64,000 nucleotides of DNA. Source: JBEKHT01 sp049511715. GTDB lineage: Bacteria; Chloroflexota; Anaerolineae; Anaerolineales; RBG-16-64-43. Positions within the stretch are counted from its first letter, which is position 1. Each line of letters opens with the position of its first letter. The notes beneath the pieces are model-generated. The model was not told the origin of the DNA and did not search any database. It saw nothing but the letters and a program-made list of their open reading frames with translations. Location of the stretch: contig JBEKXU010000015.1 of assembly GCA_049511715.1 (NCBI GenBank), forward strand, positions 1 to 64,000, read 5' to 3'. Both the position numbers and the translations under genes were made by a program. Shown piece by piece: positions 33,768 through 43,286 of the stretch.

Positions 33768-35036
33768 CCCTCTGGGCTGCAGGCCTGAGCAGGTTGCCTG
33801 CACTTCTCCCTTGGCGGAGGGGTTGCCCTGCGCCCTCGACCGCCGCGGGCCGAGCACTATGGGTCTTCCACGTTGAGTGTTGCTGGTCCTTTTCTCCGGA
33901 CTTCCATGCCGCCGGCAGAGTTCTTGTGCCCGCTTTGATCCTCAGACCTACCTGACGCCTTGGCGTCCTCGAAGGGCCTTTGCATACTCCGCCCATTGCC
34001 ACCGGGAGCTTGGCGCCTGTCCTGGGGCGGGCTGGAGAGCGAGCTCACGTCGCCTCTTTTTACCCGGATCTTCGAGTTTCTCGTTGTCATCTGGGGCTTC
34101 GCCCTGAGCTAGCCGCTGCAGAAAAACAGCCGAGTTCTCTCTGTGTCGGCGATAACCCCTTTCCTGTGCGAGGCCCTTCTGATCCGCGACAAGTTCTTGT
34201 ACCATGTGGCGGTGGATCCCGCAGGCTCGATTTGCTCATGGGGGCGTTTCTTTTGCCATTCGCCAATTGGATCTGCGCGAAGCCGGTTGGCTCTGGGTTG
34301 GCGACGAACGTGGCCGTCCTGGTGGTTTTCTTTTCGAACAGAGCACTGCTGCCCCCTCTCCGGGAGGATGGCACCCAGGACTATGCGCAAATACCGGATC
34401 AGGTCAATCGCGATGTGCCCCCCACGGACGTAGTCATGGCCTCTTAAGTCTGATGCTTTGGGCAAAATCAGCACGAGTACTGTTCCTGGGAACAACTGGT
34501 ATATTTCCAACGCGACCGCACCGGCTGCGGGCTCTGAGAGGACATGGACTACTTTCAGCCCAATGCATTCGTCTTGGGCGGCTATCCACAGGGAGTTATC
34601 ATCGATCCCCCGCCAGCATTCTTTTCGGACCTTTTTGACCTTTCGCGCCTGGAGTTGGACGGAGTTCTGGCGCCCCGCGGTAACTTGCGCCGTCCTCCTG
34701 GTGGAGGATTCCACGGAGAAGATAACCTCCATCCCCGTTGCGTCAGCTGCCGCTTTGGCGAATACTTCGCCGTGCTCGGGATGGGCCTCCGGATCCCAAA
34801 AGGCCTTCGTTGGCAGGTTTCTTGGGTGCGCCCGGCATGCGCGAGGGGGGCTGGTCGGAAAGTGCCTGGATCCCCAACGGAACTGGGGAGGGCGCGCCCG
34901 CCGGGAATGGTTCTGGCGCCTCCGGACCGCTTCTGGCGAAGATCGCCGAATAGGAGGGGACCCGAGGGCATGCCCACAGGAAGTGAGCCGACACGGAACT
35001 CTGGACTAGGCCGGTGACTCTAAGAGGAATGCTGCG
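33768..35036. other. Long stretch without a recognisable gene
   Basis: About 1.27 kb. Frames of 100-200 codons exist on both strands, the longest at 34109-34732 (minus), but none carries a motif I can name and they overlap each other. Base composition is somewhat less G+C-rich than in the neighbouring genes, which would fit a decayed gene. No terminator, RNA gene or repeat was recognised. Confidence 0.45.
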
Positions 35037-36299
35037 ATGAGAGGCTCATCACAATCGGCTCACCCTTCGAACGGCGGTTCCAACGCCAGGGGACGGGTTC
35101 GGACCGCCTTGGCGTTCCTTTTGCTAGCCGGCCTCCTGGCGATTCTGACCGTGTTCAACTACCGCTTTTCGCTCCTCGAACCTGGAGGAAATGACTTCCT
35201 GGCGCGATGGAACGGTGCCAGAGCCTGGCTGGTCGAGGGACGCAGCCCTTACGCCCCGTCAGTGACTCTGGAGGCGCAGCGACTGATCTATGGAAGGCCT
35301 GCCGACCCAAGCCACGGGGAGGATTTGGCTCAGTTTGTATACCCCCTGCACTCTATGATCCTTTTCGCCCCCTTTGCTTTCTTGAGCTACCCGGTCGCTC
35401 GGGCACTTTGGATGACCTTGCTCGAAGCCGGCCTGGTCGGTCTCGGGCTCGCCTCCGTCGAGCTCGTCGGGTGGCGCCCGCGGCCCTGGATGCTGGGGAT
35501 CGCCGTTGCCTTCGGGCTCCTTTGGTACAACGGCCTGCGCGGGTTGATAGACGGCAATACGGCCGTTCTCGTTGCCCTCGCGATGGTCGCCGCGTTGCTG
35601 GCGATTCAGCGTCGTCGGGATTTCGTTGCAGGCTTGTTGCTGGGACTATCCACCATAAAGCCGCAGATGGCTTTCCTTCTCCTGCCGTTTGTCCTGATCT
35701 GGGCTATTCCGCGTAGGCGCTGGAAGCTCTTTGGCTGGAGCTTGGCGTTCTGCCTCCTTTTGCCTGGGGCGTTTCTAGTCGTCATGCCAGACTGGCCTCT
35801 GCAGATGCTGCGGCAGATGCAGATTTATCCCAGTTATGTCCCCATCGGCTCCCCGGTTTCCATTCTGGCAGCGGAGACGGGCGCGCTCTCGACGGCGGTC
35901 ACCTGGTTCCTGACGGCGGCATTTGTCCTCTACCTGCTCGTGGAATGGGTCATCACCCTGCGGGGCCAGGAGGATCGATTCCTTTGGACAGCCTTGATGA
36001 CCCTGGTGGTCACCAATTGGGTCGCCTACCGGACGGCCACCACCAACTATGTGGTCATGTTGCCTGTCGTTTTCCTCGTGGCGGCCTACTTGGAGTCACG
36101 ATGGCCTCTCTGCGGCAGGGCTCTCGCGCTGGCCGAACTGGGTTTCGTTTTCCTGGTCGGCTGGGCGGTTTTCCTGACCACGATAAGCGGAAACCTTGAG
36201 CAGTGGCCCGCTTACCTGCCTTTGCCCATCCTGGCTATTCTCGGATTGCTTGCCCTACGAAACCAGTACCCGAAGATACGTCCTGAGCCGGCGGGCTGA
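35037..36299 (+). CDS. GT87 (DUF2029)-family membrane mannosyltransferase-like protein
   Basis: A 420-residue polytopic protein with about ten hydrophobic segments. After the first helix comes the family loop DFLARWNGARAWLVEGRSPY with its conserved aspartate, then FVYPLHSMILFAPFAFLSY, and the central GLLLGLSTIKPQMAFLLLPF motif characteristic of DUF2029. GT87 enzymes such as PimE use polyprenyl-phosphate mannose to glycosylate lipids on the outer membrane face. It is separated from other genes by long empty stretches, so it seems to be its own transcription unit. The substrate here is unknown. Confidence 0.8.
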   Translation: MRGSSQSAHPSNGGSNARGRVRTALAFLLLAGLLAILTVFNYRFSLLEPGGNDFLARWNGARAWLVEGRSPYAPSVTLEAQRLIYGRPADPSHGEDLAQFVYPLHSMILFAPFAFLSYPVARALWMTLLEAGLVGLGLASVELVGWRPRPWMLGIAVAFGLLWYNGLRGLIDGNTAVLVALAMVAALLAIQRRRDFVAGLLLGLSTIKPQMAFLLLPFVLIWAIPRRRWKLFGWSLAFCLLLPGAFLVVMPDWPLQMLRQMQIYPSYVPIGSPVSILAAETGALSTAVTWFLTAAFVLYLLVEWVITLRGQEDRFLWTALMTLVVTNWVAYRTATTNYVVMLPVVFLVAAYLESRWPLCGRALALAELGFVFLVGWAVFLTTISGNLEQWPAYLPLPILAILGLLALRNQYPKIRPEPAG

Positions 36300-37169
36300 T
36301 TCTGCGGGGCGGCTACCCTGCGGGAGGAGGAGTGCGTCGCAGCCTATGGATTGTGCGGCGCGGGCGCATCTCGTGGAGTTCCGCTCCCGGAAAGACCCGC
36401 TGGCCATCCTTCAGCGGACTTCGACTGTAGCAGCGGTGAGCCCAGCGGGTGTCCCCTGGTTTTTCTGGTCGCTCAGGTGTGGCGTTTGGCGGAGGCTTTT
36501 TGGGACAGCGCAATTGGCAGTCAGCCGCTCTTGGTTCGAATCGGCCTTGCAACTTTGCTGCCTCAGCGCGGATCCCGGTTCGAGATCTCCCGGAGCCTGG
36601 AACCGGAGCTCTCTCCGGCCTCCGAGTTCCTTTTCCCCTCTTCCGTCCGATCCTCAGGACGGAAGCGCCCGCATGTGCCTTCACGGGTGTGTTGTGGCTG
36701 GGCGCGGCCCATGGAAGTGAGACCGGCGCGGGCGGTCGCGCCTGAAAATGGGCACCCCGCTCGTTGGATTTGTCCGCCTCTAGGGGCCCGGCCTTCTTCT
36801 CCCACGCGGTCCGGACGGGGCCAGGCTCCCAGCCGGATTTCCCCGAGTTCCCCATGCAACAGGCTCACTTTCGCAGCCAACCCAGCAGCGGACGCGGGGG
36901 GACAGTCCCAGGCAGGGGCCAGCGCTGAAGGGGTTCACTTCATTGTCCTTGAGCCGAAGCTGGGTTAGTATGAGGTTCAGCCGGAAGACCGGGTTCGAAT
37001 CATGCATGGCGAAAGGCGGTTCAGCGTGCACACCCATTTCCAGCCGCAAAGGTGGTTTCCACCTGAGTTTTCCTGATGAGGGTGGACAAATGAGGCGAAG
37101 TTCCACTGGTGCACCGGGTGGCTTGAAGCTCCGCCCACTCCGCGCGGGCAGGCCGTAGGTGGGCCAGTG
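36300..37169. other. Stretch without a recognisable gene
   Basis: About 870 bases between two membrane glycosyltransferase genes. Only chance-like frames on both strands. Two GGTTCGAATC-like sequences (near 36533 and 36991) resemble a tRNA T-loop, but the flanking arms do not pair. Confidence 0.45.
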
Positions 37170-39239
37170 ATGCCGCCCGCGCCCGAGGAGGGCCAACTGA
37201 CACCGCAGGGGCAGGATCCTAGACCAAGCGAGTTGCGCCGCGGCCAATCTCGTTGGCTGACCACGACGGGCGAAGTGTTTGTGCTGCTGTGCCTGGCCGC
37301 AGGGGTCGCCGGCTACTTTGTGGTGCACAAGGGCTGGGGTGGGACCCTGCCCGCCGCCCCGTTGCTTGCGATAGCCGATTTGGTTCTCGCCTTCAGTCTC
37401 GTCGCCCTGGCTGGCGGCCTAGGCCATTGGGTGCTGGGGGGATGTGACTCCCTCAACCCCTTGGAGAGGTTTGGGCTTCAGGCGGGCGTGGGTTTGGGCA
37501 TCCTGAGCCTGCTGGTGCTGCTGGTCGGCTTGATTGGGGTCTACCGAGCCTGGATTGCCTGGGCGGGACTTCTGCTTGGAGTTCTGCTCCTCTGGCGGCA
37601 CATCCTGGCGTGGCTGCGCAGCGGGGTCCAACTGCGCGAGACCCTGGAAGCTTGCGGGGGCCTCGGCTGGTTGTCCTTCTTTTTCCTTTGCTTTGTTTCC
37701 GCTATGTCCCTGATGGTGGCTCTTGCCCCAGCCCTTGAGTGGGATGCCCTGGTCTACCACCTTGCCTTGCCCAAGCTCTATCTCTCGGCCGGACGGATCT
37801 ACCTCCCCGAGGGCGGGTTCTACTTCGGGATGCCCGAACTGGCCGAAATGCTCTATCTCTGGGCGATGGGCCTGCGCTCCAGTAGCACGGCCGCTGTCCT
37901 CGGCTGGGAGGTGGGCGCCCTCGCCATGGTGAGTCTGGCTGGGCTGGCCTATCGTCGCATCAGCCGCCCGTATGCGTGGGTGGCCCCGGCGGTCCTTTTC
38001 TCTGGTGCCACGGTCTCGAGAATGATGGGTTGGGCCTACGAGGATCTCTGGACGATCCTGTTCGCCGTCTTGCTTCTCCTGACCCTCGACCTCTGGCTGG
38101 AATCGTCGAGTCGCCAATGGCTGGTCGTTTCCGGGGTCTGCGCTGGAATGATGATCGGAACAAAATACACGGCCGCCTTGGTCGTGCTGGCGGCCGGCCT
38201 GGCTCTGCTGATCCTTTCGAGCCCGCGGTCCGCTCGCGCCCTGGGGATCTTCTGGGGAACGGCGTTGCTGGTGGCAGCCCCGTGGCTGGTCCGAAACGGG
38301 GCTTTCACTGGGAACCCCTTTTTCCCGCTGTTGATACCCACCCCTCAGGTCGATGCCCTGGAGCTTCGGTTTTTCTCTGCGGCCGGCCAATCTACGCGGA
38401 CCCTGTGGGACGATCTTGTTCTCCCGGTTGCGGCGTCCATCTTTGGGCAGGAGGGAGCGCCAGGGTTTTCGGCTAGTATCGGCCCACTGATGGTTGCGCT
38501 CGTCCCAGGGCTTCTCTTGAGCCGGGGCCGCTTCTCCCGTGAATCGGCCCGGCTTCTGACGGCGGCCGGAATCCTGGGTCTTTCGGGCTGGGTCGGGTGG
38601 GCGGCTCTTGCCCATGCCTCCAGCATGTTGGTCCAGTCTAGGATGTATTTTGGCTTCTTCCCCGCCCTCTCGCTGCTTGCGGTCGGGGGACTCACGTCGC
38701 TGGTCCCCCGCCAGTGTGGGCCCGTGCGTATTTGGGTCCTGGCTTCCGTCCTGGTCGGACTGGGCCTAATTCTCGAGGCGTTCAATGAGGGCCTGAACTT
38801 TGCCTCGCTCAATCCCATTCCAGTCTTAGCGGGGGAAGAGTCCGCTGCGCAGTTCTTGGCGCAGCGGCTGGGGTGGTACGAGCCGGCCATGGAGGCCGTG
38901 AATTCTCTGCCACCTGGATCCAAGGTAGTCTTCCTCTGGGAGCCAAGGGGTTTCTACTGCACGACCAACTGCTTGCCCGATGCGATCATTGATCGCTGGT
39001 GGCACCTTCTCAGGGTCCGCGGAGACAGCCGATCCATCGTCGATCTCTGGCGTGAGCAGGGGGTTACCCACGTCCTGATCTACGAGGCCGGGGCCCGCAA
39101 GGAGCAGGAGGAATCGAGTCTGTACCAGCCTTCGGATTGGGAACAGCTCAGGCTTCTGGAGCAGACTCAGTTGGTCCGGGTGGCCGATTTTGGGGGGGTA
39201 TACAGCCTTTACAAGGTTCCCCGGGCGAGTTCTCCGTAG
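37170..39239 (+). CDS. Large multi-spanning membrane protein, GT39-like glycosyltransferase
   Basis: A 689-residue protein with at least a dozen hydrophobic segments from about residue 35 to 530, then a soluble C-terminal domain of ~130 residues (VVFLWEPRGFYCTTNC, WWHLLRVRGDSRSIVDLW, GVTHVLIYEAG). The loop after the first helices contains ALEWDALVYHLALPKLYL, with the acidic residues and histidine typical of GT-C enzymes, and a later TGNPFFPLLIPTP loop is common in this group. The start is ATG at 37170; GTG directly before it is also possible. It is co-oriented with the next membrane gene (34-base gap). Function beyond a GT-C fold is inferred. Confidence 0.68.
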   Translation: MPPAPEEGQLTPQGQDPRPSELRRGQSRWLTTTGEVFVLLCLAAGVAGYFVVHKGWGGTLPAAPLLAIADLVLAFSLVALAGGLGHWVLGGCDSLNPLERFGLQAGVGLGILSLLVLLVGLIGVYRAWIAWAGLLLGVLLLWRHILAWLRSGVQLRETLEACGGLGWLSFFFLCFVSAMSLMVALAPALEWDALVYHLALPKLYLSAGRIYLPEGGFYFGMPELAEMLYLWAMGLRSSSTAAVLGWEVGALAMVSLAGLAYRRISRPYAWVAPAVLFSGATVSRMMGWAYEDLWTILFAVLLLLTLDLWLESSSRQWLVVSGVCAGMMIGTKYTAALVVLAAGLALLILSSPRSARALGIFWGTALLVAAPWLVRNGAFTGNPFFPLLIPTPQVDALELRFFSAAGQSTRTLWDDLVLPVAASIFGQEGAPGFSASIGPLMVALVPGLLLSRGRFSRESARLLTAAGILGLSGWVGWAALAHASSMLVQSRMYFGFFPALSLLAVGGLTSLVPRQCGPVRIWVLASVLVGLGLILEAFNEGLNFASLNPIPVLAGEESAAQFLAQRLGWYEPAMEAVNSLPPGSKVVFLWEPRGFYCTTNCLPDAIIDRWWHLLRVRGDSRSIVDLWREQGVTHVLIYEAGARKEQEESSLYQPSDWEQLRLLEQTQLVRVADFGGVYSLYKVPRASSP

Positions 39240-39273
39240 GTGCGGGGCGGACCCAGGCTGTGGAGGAAATGAG

Positions 39274-40473
39274 ATGAGCAAGACAGGGTCCCACCTTCGG
39301 ACGGCCGTCGCTGTCCTCCTTTCCGTCGCCTTCTGCCTCAGCTTGGCGCCCTCGTTGCTGCTCGGCGACCTGAGGGCTGTTCTTTTTGACTCGCAGCGAA
39401 TGACCACGCTGCTCACGGACAGCTTTGTGCGCTCCGGGGCGGTATCCACCTACATTGCCGAACTATTCTCGGAAAAGATAGGCGGAGAGACCCAGATCAC
39501 CTCCTACTTGACCCAGGCGCATTGGGCCGACCTCGTCCGCACCCTCTTCCCGGCCTCATGGCAGGAGGAGCAGATTGCGGCCAACCTGGACGAGTGCTAT
39601 GCGTGGCTCGACTCCTTGGATCCTCTGCCCCGCTTTTCTTTCTCCTTGACCGCCATCAAGGCGGAATTGCAGGGCGAGGGCGGGAAAAGCTTGGCAGAGG
39701 CTCTTGTCAATTCGTGGCCGGCCTGCTCGGCCCAGCAGCTGCAGGCCTACGGCTCGGGCGCATTCACCCAGGGGGCCCTGCCGATCTGTCGGCCGCCCGA
39801 CCCTTTGCTGGGCGAAGTCCAACAGGGGGTAGGGCTGGAAATCAGTCAACAAGCCGGTCAACTGCCTGACAACCTGAACCTGAGCCAGGCCTCTCCAGCC
39901 GCGGGCGGAACCGCCGCTCTTAAGACCGAGCTCCGGCTCTTCCGCGATTTCGCTCCTGTTGCGTGGTTGTTGCCCTTGCTCCTGCTCTTGGTGGAACTGG
40001 CTCTTGCCGCGCGGTCTGTTCAAGGGCTCTTGGCGTGGACGGGGATTCCCCTGGCGACCGCAGCCCTGATCGGCGTTCTTCTCGTGCTCCTGTTGGGCGT
40101 TTGGCGCGACGCCGGGCTGATCCCCTGGACGGCAATCCCGGCGGCGTTGCGCACCTCCGCGGCCTCTCTCCTGGGACTTCTGTTGAGATCCCTTTCCGGG
40201 AGGTTGCTCATCGAGAGCGCGGTTCTCTTGTTCTTTGGATTCGTTCTCGTTGTCTTTTCGGCCGTGGTTCGGCCCAGGCCCCAGCTCGGCCCGGCCGCAA
40301 ATCGGCCGGTCGACAGGGCGGCTTCTAAGGTGATCCACCCGACCGAAACCTGCTCGCCGCGCAGCGAGGCCGGTGCGGCCGCCACGCGGGGCAGCACGGT
40401 GATCCTGCCGAAGGACTCTTTAGCGGAGGAGTCCGCAAGCAGGCGGACGCCCCCTCGGGGGATGTTTGGATAG
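39274..40473 (+). CDS. Membrane protein of unknown function with an extracytoplasmic domain
   Basis: A 399-residue protein. An N-terminal hydrophobic segment (VAVLLSVAFCLSLAPSLLLG) is followed by about 200 soluble residues, probably outside the membrane, that include two cysteine-containing stretches (WPACSAQQL, ALPICRPPDPLL) which could form a disulfide. Three to four transmembrane segments follow (PVAWLLPLLLLLVELALA, TGIPLATAALIGVLLVLLLG, LIESAVLLFFGFVLVVFSAVV), then a disordered basic tail. I cannot name a family. The ATG at 39274 follows GGAGG; the frame is open further upstream inside the previous gene but that start is unlikely. It converges with pyk, 18 bases between the stops. Confidence 0.68.
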   Translation: MSKTGSHLRTAVAVLLSVAFCLSLAPSLLLGDLRAVLFDSQRMTTLLTDSFVRSGAVSTYIAELFSEKIGGETQITSYLTQAHWADLVRTLFPASWQEEQIAANLDECYAWLDSLDPLPRFSFSLTAIKAELQGEGGKSLAEALVNSWPACSAQQLQAYGSGAFTQGALPICRPPDPLLGEVQQGVGLEISQQAGQLPDNLNLSQASPAAGGTAALKTELRLFRDFAPVAWLLPLLLLLVELALAARSVQGLLAWTGIPLATAALIGVLLVLLLGVWRDAGLIPWTAIPAALRTSAASLLGLLLRSLSGRLLIESAVLLFFGFVLVVFSAVVRPRPQLGPAANRPVDRAASKVIHPTETCSPRSEAGAAATRGSTVILPKDSLAEESASRRTPPRGMFG

Positions 40474-40491
40474 GCGCACGGCCGGGTCGGC

Positions 40492-41949
40492 CTAGCGCTT
40501 GCAGACGGTGTGCAGGAGGATAAAGTTGGGAGGGGGCTGGGCGGAGAGAGGGAGGCCCGCGACAAGGATCACTTGTTGACCGGGCTGAATCGGGCTCGAG
40601 GCGATGAGCGAGCCCTCCACGTGAGCGAGCATTTCCTCGACTGTGTTGGACGGATCCACCAGGCAGGGAATCACACCCCACATCAGGGCCAGCCGGCGAT
40701 ACGTTTCGATCTCGGGGGTGAACGCCAGAATCGGCGCGTCCGGCCGGACTTTCGAGATCAGCCGGGCGGCGCGCCCGGTGCGCGTGAACGCCGCTATCGC
40801 GGCGACTTGCCGGTCGTGGGCCAGTTCTGCCGCGGCGTGGGCCAGGGCCAGGGCCTCGTCTTCGTGACGGTAGTCCGAGGGGGCCTTCCAGCGGCCCCAC
40901 TCGCCGAGATGTCGCTCGGCCTCCTCAAGGATCGAGGCCATCATCCGCACGCTTTCCACCGGGTAGTCACCGACGGCGGTTTCACCCGAAAGCATTACGG
41001 CGTCAGTGCCGTCGTAGACCGCATTGGCCACGTCGGAGCATTCGGCCCGAGTCGGCTGGGGAGCATGGATCATGCTCTCCAGCATCTGGGTCGCCGTGAT
41101 GACCAGTTTGGCCTTGCGGTTGGCGGCCTGAATAATGTCTTTCTGCGCCGTCGGGACGAATTCCGGGGGCATCTCCACGCCCAGATCTCCTCGGGCGACC
41201 ATTACTCCATCGCAAGCGTCCAGGATTGTCTCGAGATGTTCAAGCGCCTCCGGTCGTTCCATCTTGGCGATCACCGGCAGGCGCGCGAGGCGGGCATCGA
41301 ATTCGATGATCTTTTGGCGAACGGCGGCCACGTCATCGGCGCTCCGAACAAAAGAAACCGCGACGGCGTCGACGCCCTGGGAAAGCCCGAAGCGGAGATC
41401 CTCGCAGTCCTTGGGCGTGAGGGCAGGCTCCTGGATTCGCACTCCGGGAAGGTTGATTCCCTTGTGCGGTAGCAGCCTTCCTCCGACCACGACCCGGGTG
41501 AGGACATCCCCTTTCTGTTCCACCGATCTCAGCACCTCGAGCACAAGCTTGCCGTCATCGAGCAGGACGCGCTCACCGACTTGCACCTGACCCGGCAGGC
41601 CCGCCCACGTCACGGAGACCGAGCTGGCATCCCCCGGAACCGGCCGGGTGGTCAGGGTGAAAGGCTGGCCCGCGGCTAGGTCGATGCTTCCTTTCTCAAT
41701 GGCTCCGGTTCGGATCTTGATGCCCTGAAGATCGAGCAGGACCGCCACGCAGGCGTGCAGAGAGGAGGTCACCTCGCGGAGCAGCTCCAGCGCTTGCTGA
41801 TGCTCCTCCCGCGTGCCTTGGGAGAGGTTCAGGCGGGCGACGTTCATGCCCGCCTGGACGAGTTGCGTCAGGATGGCTCGGCTGCGTGACGCCGGCCCCA
41901 CGGTCGCCACAATGCGGACTCGGCGAGGGGTGTGAGTGCGATGGCTCAT
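40492..41949 (-). CDS. pyk: Pyruvate kinase
   Basis: A 485-residue enzyme of glycolysis that converts phosphoenolpyruvate and ADP to pyruvate and ATP. Visible motifs are RIVATVGPAS, the barrel segment VIAKMERPEAL with the catalytic lysine, VARGDLGVEMP, and ITATQMLESMIHAPQPTRAE; the B domain and regulatory C-terminal domain are both present. Two positions depart from the usual pattern: RLNFSHG reads RLNLSQG (F to L, H to Q), and DLQGPKIR reads DLQGIKIR (P to I). The conserved Asn and Ser of the first motif remain, so activity is expected. It is the last gene of a minus-strand run, 30 bases after the CoA-transferase gene. Confidence 0.92.
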   Translation of the reverse strand: MSHRTHTPRRVRIVATVGPASRSRAILTQLVQAGMNVARLNLSQGTREEHQQALELLREVTSSLHACVAVLLDLQGIKIRTGAIEKGSIDLAAGQPFTLTTRPVPGDASSVSVTWAGLPGQVQVGERVLLDDGKLVLEVLRSVEQKGDVLTRVVVGGRLLPHKGINLPGVRIQEPALTPKDCEDLRFGLSQGVDAVAVSFVRSADDVAAVRQKIIEFDARLARLPVIAKMERPEALEHLETILDACDGVMVARGDLGVEMPPEFVPTAQKDIIQAANRKAKLVITATQMLESMIHAPQPTRAECSDVANAVYDGTDAVMLSGETAVGDYPVESVRMMASILEEAERHLGEWGRWKAPSDYRHEDEALALAHAAAELAHDRQVAAIAAFTRTGRAARLISKVRPDAPILAFTPEIETYRRLALMWGVIPCLVDPSNTVEEMLAHVEGSLIASSPIQPGQQVILVAGLPLSAQPPPNFILLHTVCKR

Positions 41950-41979
41950 CTCAATTCTCCGCGCAGCGGCTAGCCCGGT

Positions 41980-43284
41980 TCACAGGAAGCGAAGTTCAGC
42001 GGCTTTCTTCTCAAGCTCCGCCTGGAAATCGGGGTGGGCCACTTCGATGAGGGCCCGCGCCCGGTCGCGGATGGTCTTGCCGTGCAGAGAAGCCGCCCCC
42101 CACTCGGTGACCACATAGTGGACGTGGTTCCGCGTAGTGGTGACCCCCGCCCCGGGCTGCAGGGTCGGGACAATTCGACTGACCCTCATCCCGTTTTTCA
42201 GGGTGGTCGTGCTGGGGAGGGCGATGATTGGCCTCCCTCCCTGGGCCCGCGAGGCACCGTAGACAAAGTCGACCTGCCCTCCAACGCCAGAGTACAGGCG
42301 CGGCCCGATGCTGTCCGCGCATACCTGGCCGGTCAGGTCGACCTCAATGGCCGAATTGATCGCGACCATCTGGTTGTTTTGGGCGATGACGAAGGGATCG
42401 TTGACATACTCGGTGGGATGGAACTCGAAGATTGGATTATCGTCAATGAAGTCATACAGGCGCTGAGTCCCCAGCGCCAGGCCCGCCACAATCTTTCCGG
42501 GATGGAGGGTCTTCTTCTCGTTGGTGATCACGCCCGACTCCACCAAGTTGATGATACCATCCGAGAAGAGTTCGGTGTGGATCCCCAAATCCTTCTTATC
42601 CTGCAGGTAATGCAGCACGGCGTCGGGGATGGCGCCTATGCCCGTCTGCAGCGTGCTGCCGTCCTCGATCAGGGTGGCAATATGCCGGGCGATTTGCATA
42701 CTGAGCTCGTTGGGTTCGCCCACCTTGAGTTCCGTGGGGGGGTAGGATACCGGGATCAGGAAATTGATCTTGGACAGGTGGATGAACGAATCGCCCAGCG
42801 TTCGCGGCATGCGCTCGTTGACCTCGGCGATGACGATCCGGGCCACTTGGGCCGCCGTCTTGCTCAGGCCGGCCTCAATCCCCAGGCTGCAAAAACCGTG
42901 TTCATCCGGAGGACTCACGTGAATGAGCGCCACATCCAGCGGCAGGACGTTGCTCTTGAAGAGCAGGGGGACTTCTGAAAGGAATACCGGCGTGAAATCG
43001 GCGCGCCCTTCTGAAATCGCGTCCCGGATATTGTCGCTGATGAACAGCGCATTCACCCTCAGGTGCCCTTGCATTCGTGGGTCCACATAATCGGCGGTGC
43101 CGATGGTGAGCACTTGCACGATCTCCACGTTCTGCAGTTGGGGAGCCCGCAAGACCAGCGCGTCCAGGACGACCCGCGGCACGGCGCAGTTCCCGGTGAG
43201 ATAGACCCGGTGACCGGATTGGATGGCACTGACGGCTTGCTCTGCGGAAACCCGCTTGGATTCGTACAGGTCAGTCCAGCGCAT
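41980..43284 (-). CDS. Acetyl-CoA hydrolase/transferase-family CoA-transferase (4-hydroxybutyrate CoA-transferase-like)
   Basis: A 434-residue protein close in length and motifs to 4-hydroxybutyrate/acetate CoA-transferases: ALIHVSPPDEHGFCSLG, VIAEVNERMPRTLGDSFIH, LQTGIGAIPDAVLHYL, HTELFSDGIINLVESG, and INSAIEVDLTGQVCADSIG. The catalytic glutamate should lie in the second half near the GVGGQVDFVYGA region. These enzymes move CoA between acids and acyl-CoAs in fermentation. The ATG at 43284 begins two bases after the ald stop. The same frame is open far upstream on the minus strand, but that stretch reads the ald gene out of frame and is not coding. Confidence 0.87.
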   Translation of the reverse strand: MRWTDLYESKRVSAEQAVSAIQSGHRVYLTGNCAVPRVVLDALVLRAPQLQNVEIVQVLTIGTADYVDPRMQGHLRVNALFISDNIRDAISEGRADFTPVFLSEVPLLFKSNVLPLDVALIHVSPPDEHGFCSLGIEAGLSKTAAQVARIVIAEVNERMPRTLGDSFIHLSKINFLIPVSYPPTELKVGEPNELSMQIARHIATLIEDGSTLQTGIGAIPDAVLHYLQDKKDLGIHTELFSDGIINLVESGVITNEKKTLHPGKIVAGLALGTQRLYDFIDDNPIFEFHPTEYVNDPFVIAQNNQMVAINSAIEVDLTGQVCADSIGPRLYSGVGGQVDFVYGASRAQGGRPIIALPSTTTLKNGMRVSRIVPTLQPGAGVTTTRNHVHYVVTEWGAASLHGKTIRDRARALIEVAHPDFQAELEKKAAELRFL

Positions 43285-43286
43285 GG

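Noticed and set aside
36980..37010. tRNA-like T-loop GGGTTCGAATC
   Set aside because: The flanking bases do not form a T-stem or acceptor stem and no anticodon arm is present.
40474..40491. Possible bidirectional terminator between the convergent membrane gene and pyk
   Set aside because: A small GGCC...GGCC hairpin exists near 40482-40494 but there is no T-run on either strand and the space is only 18 bases.
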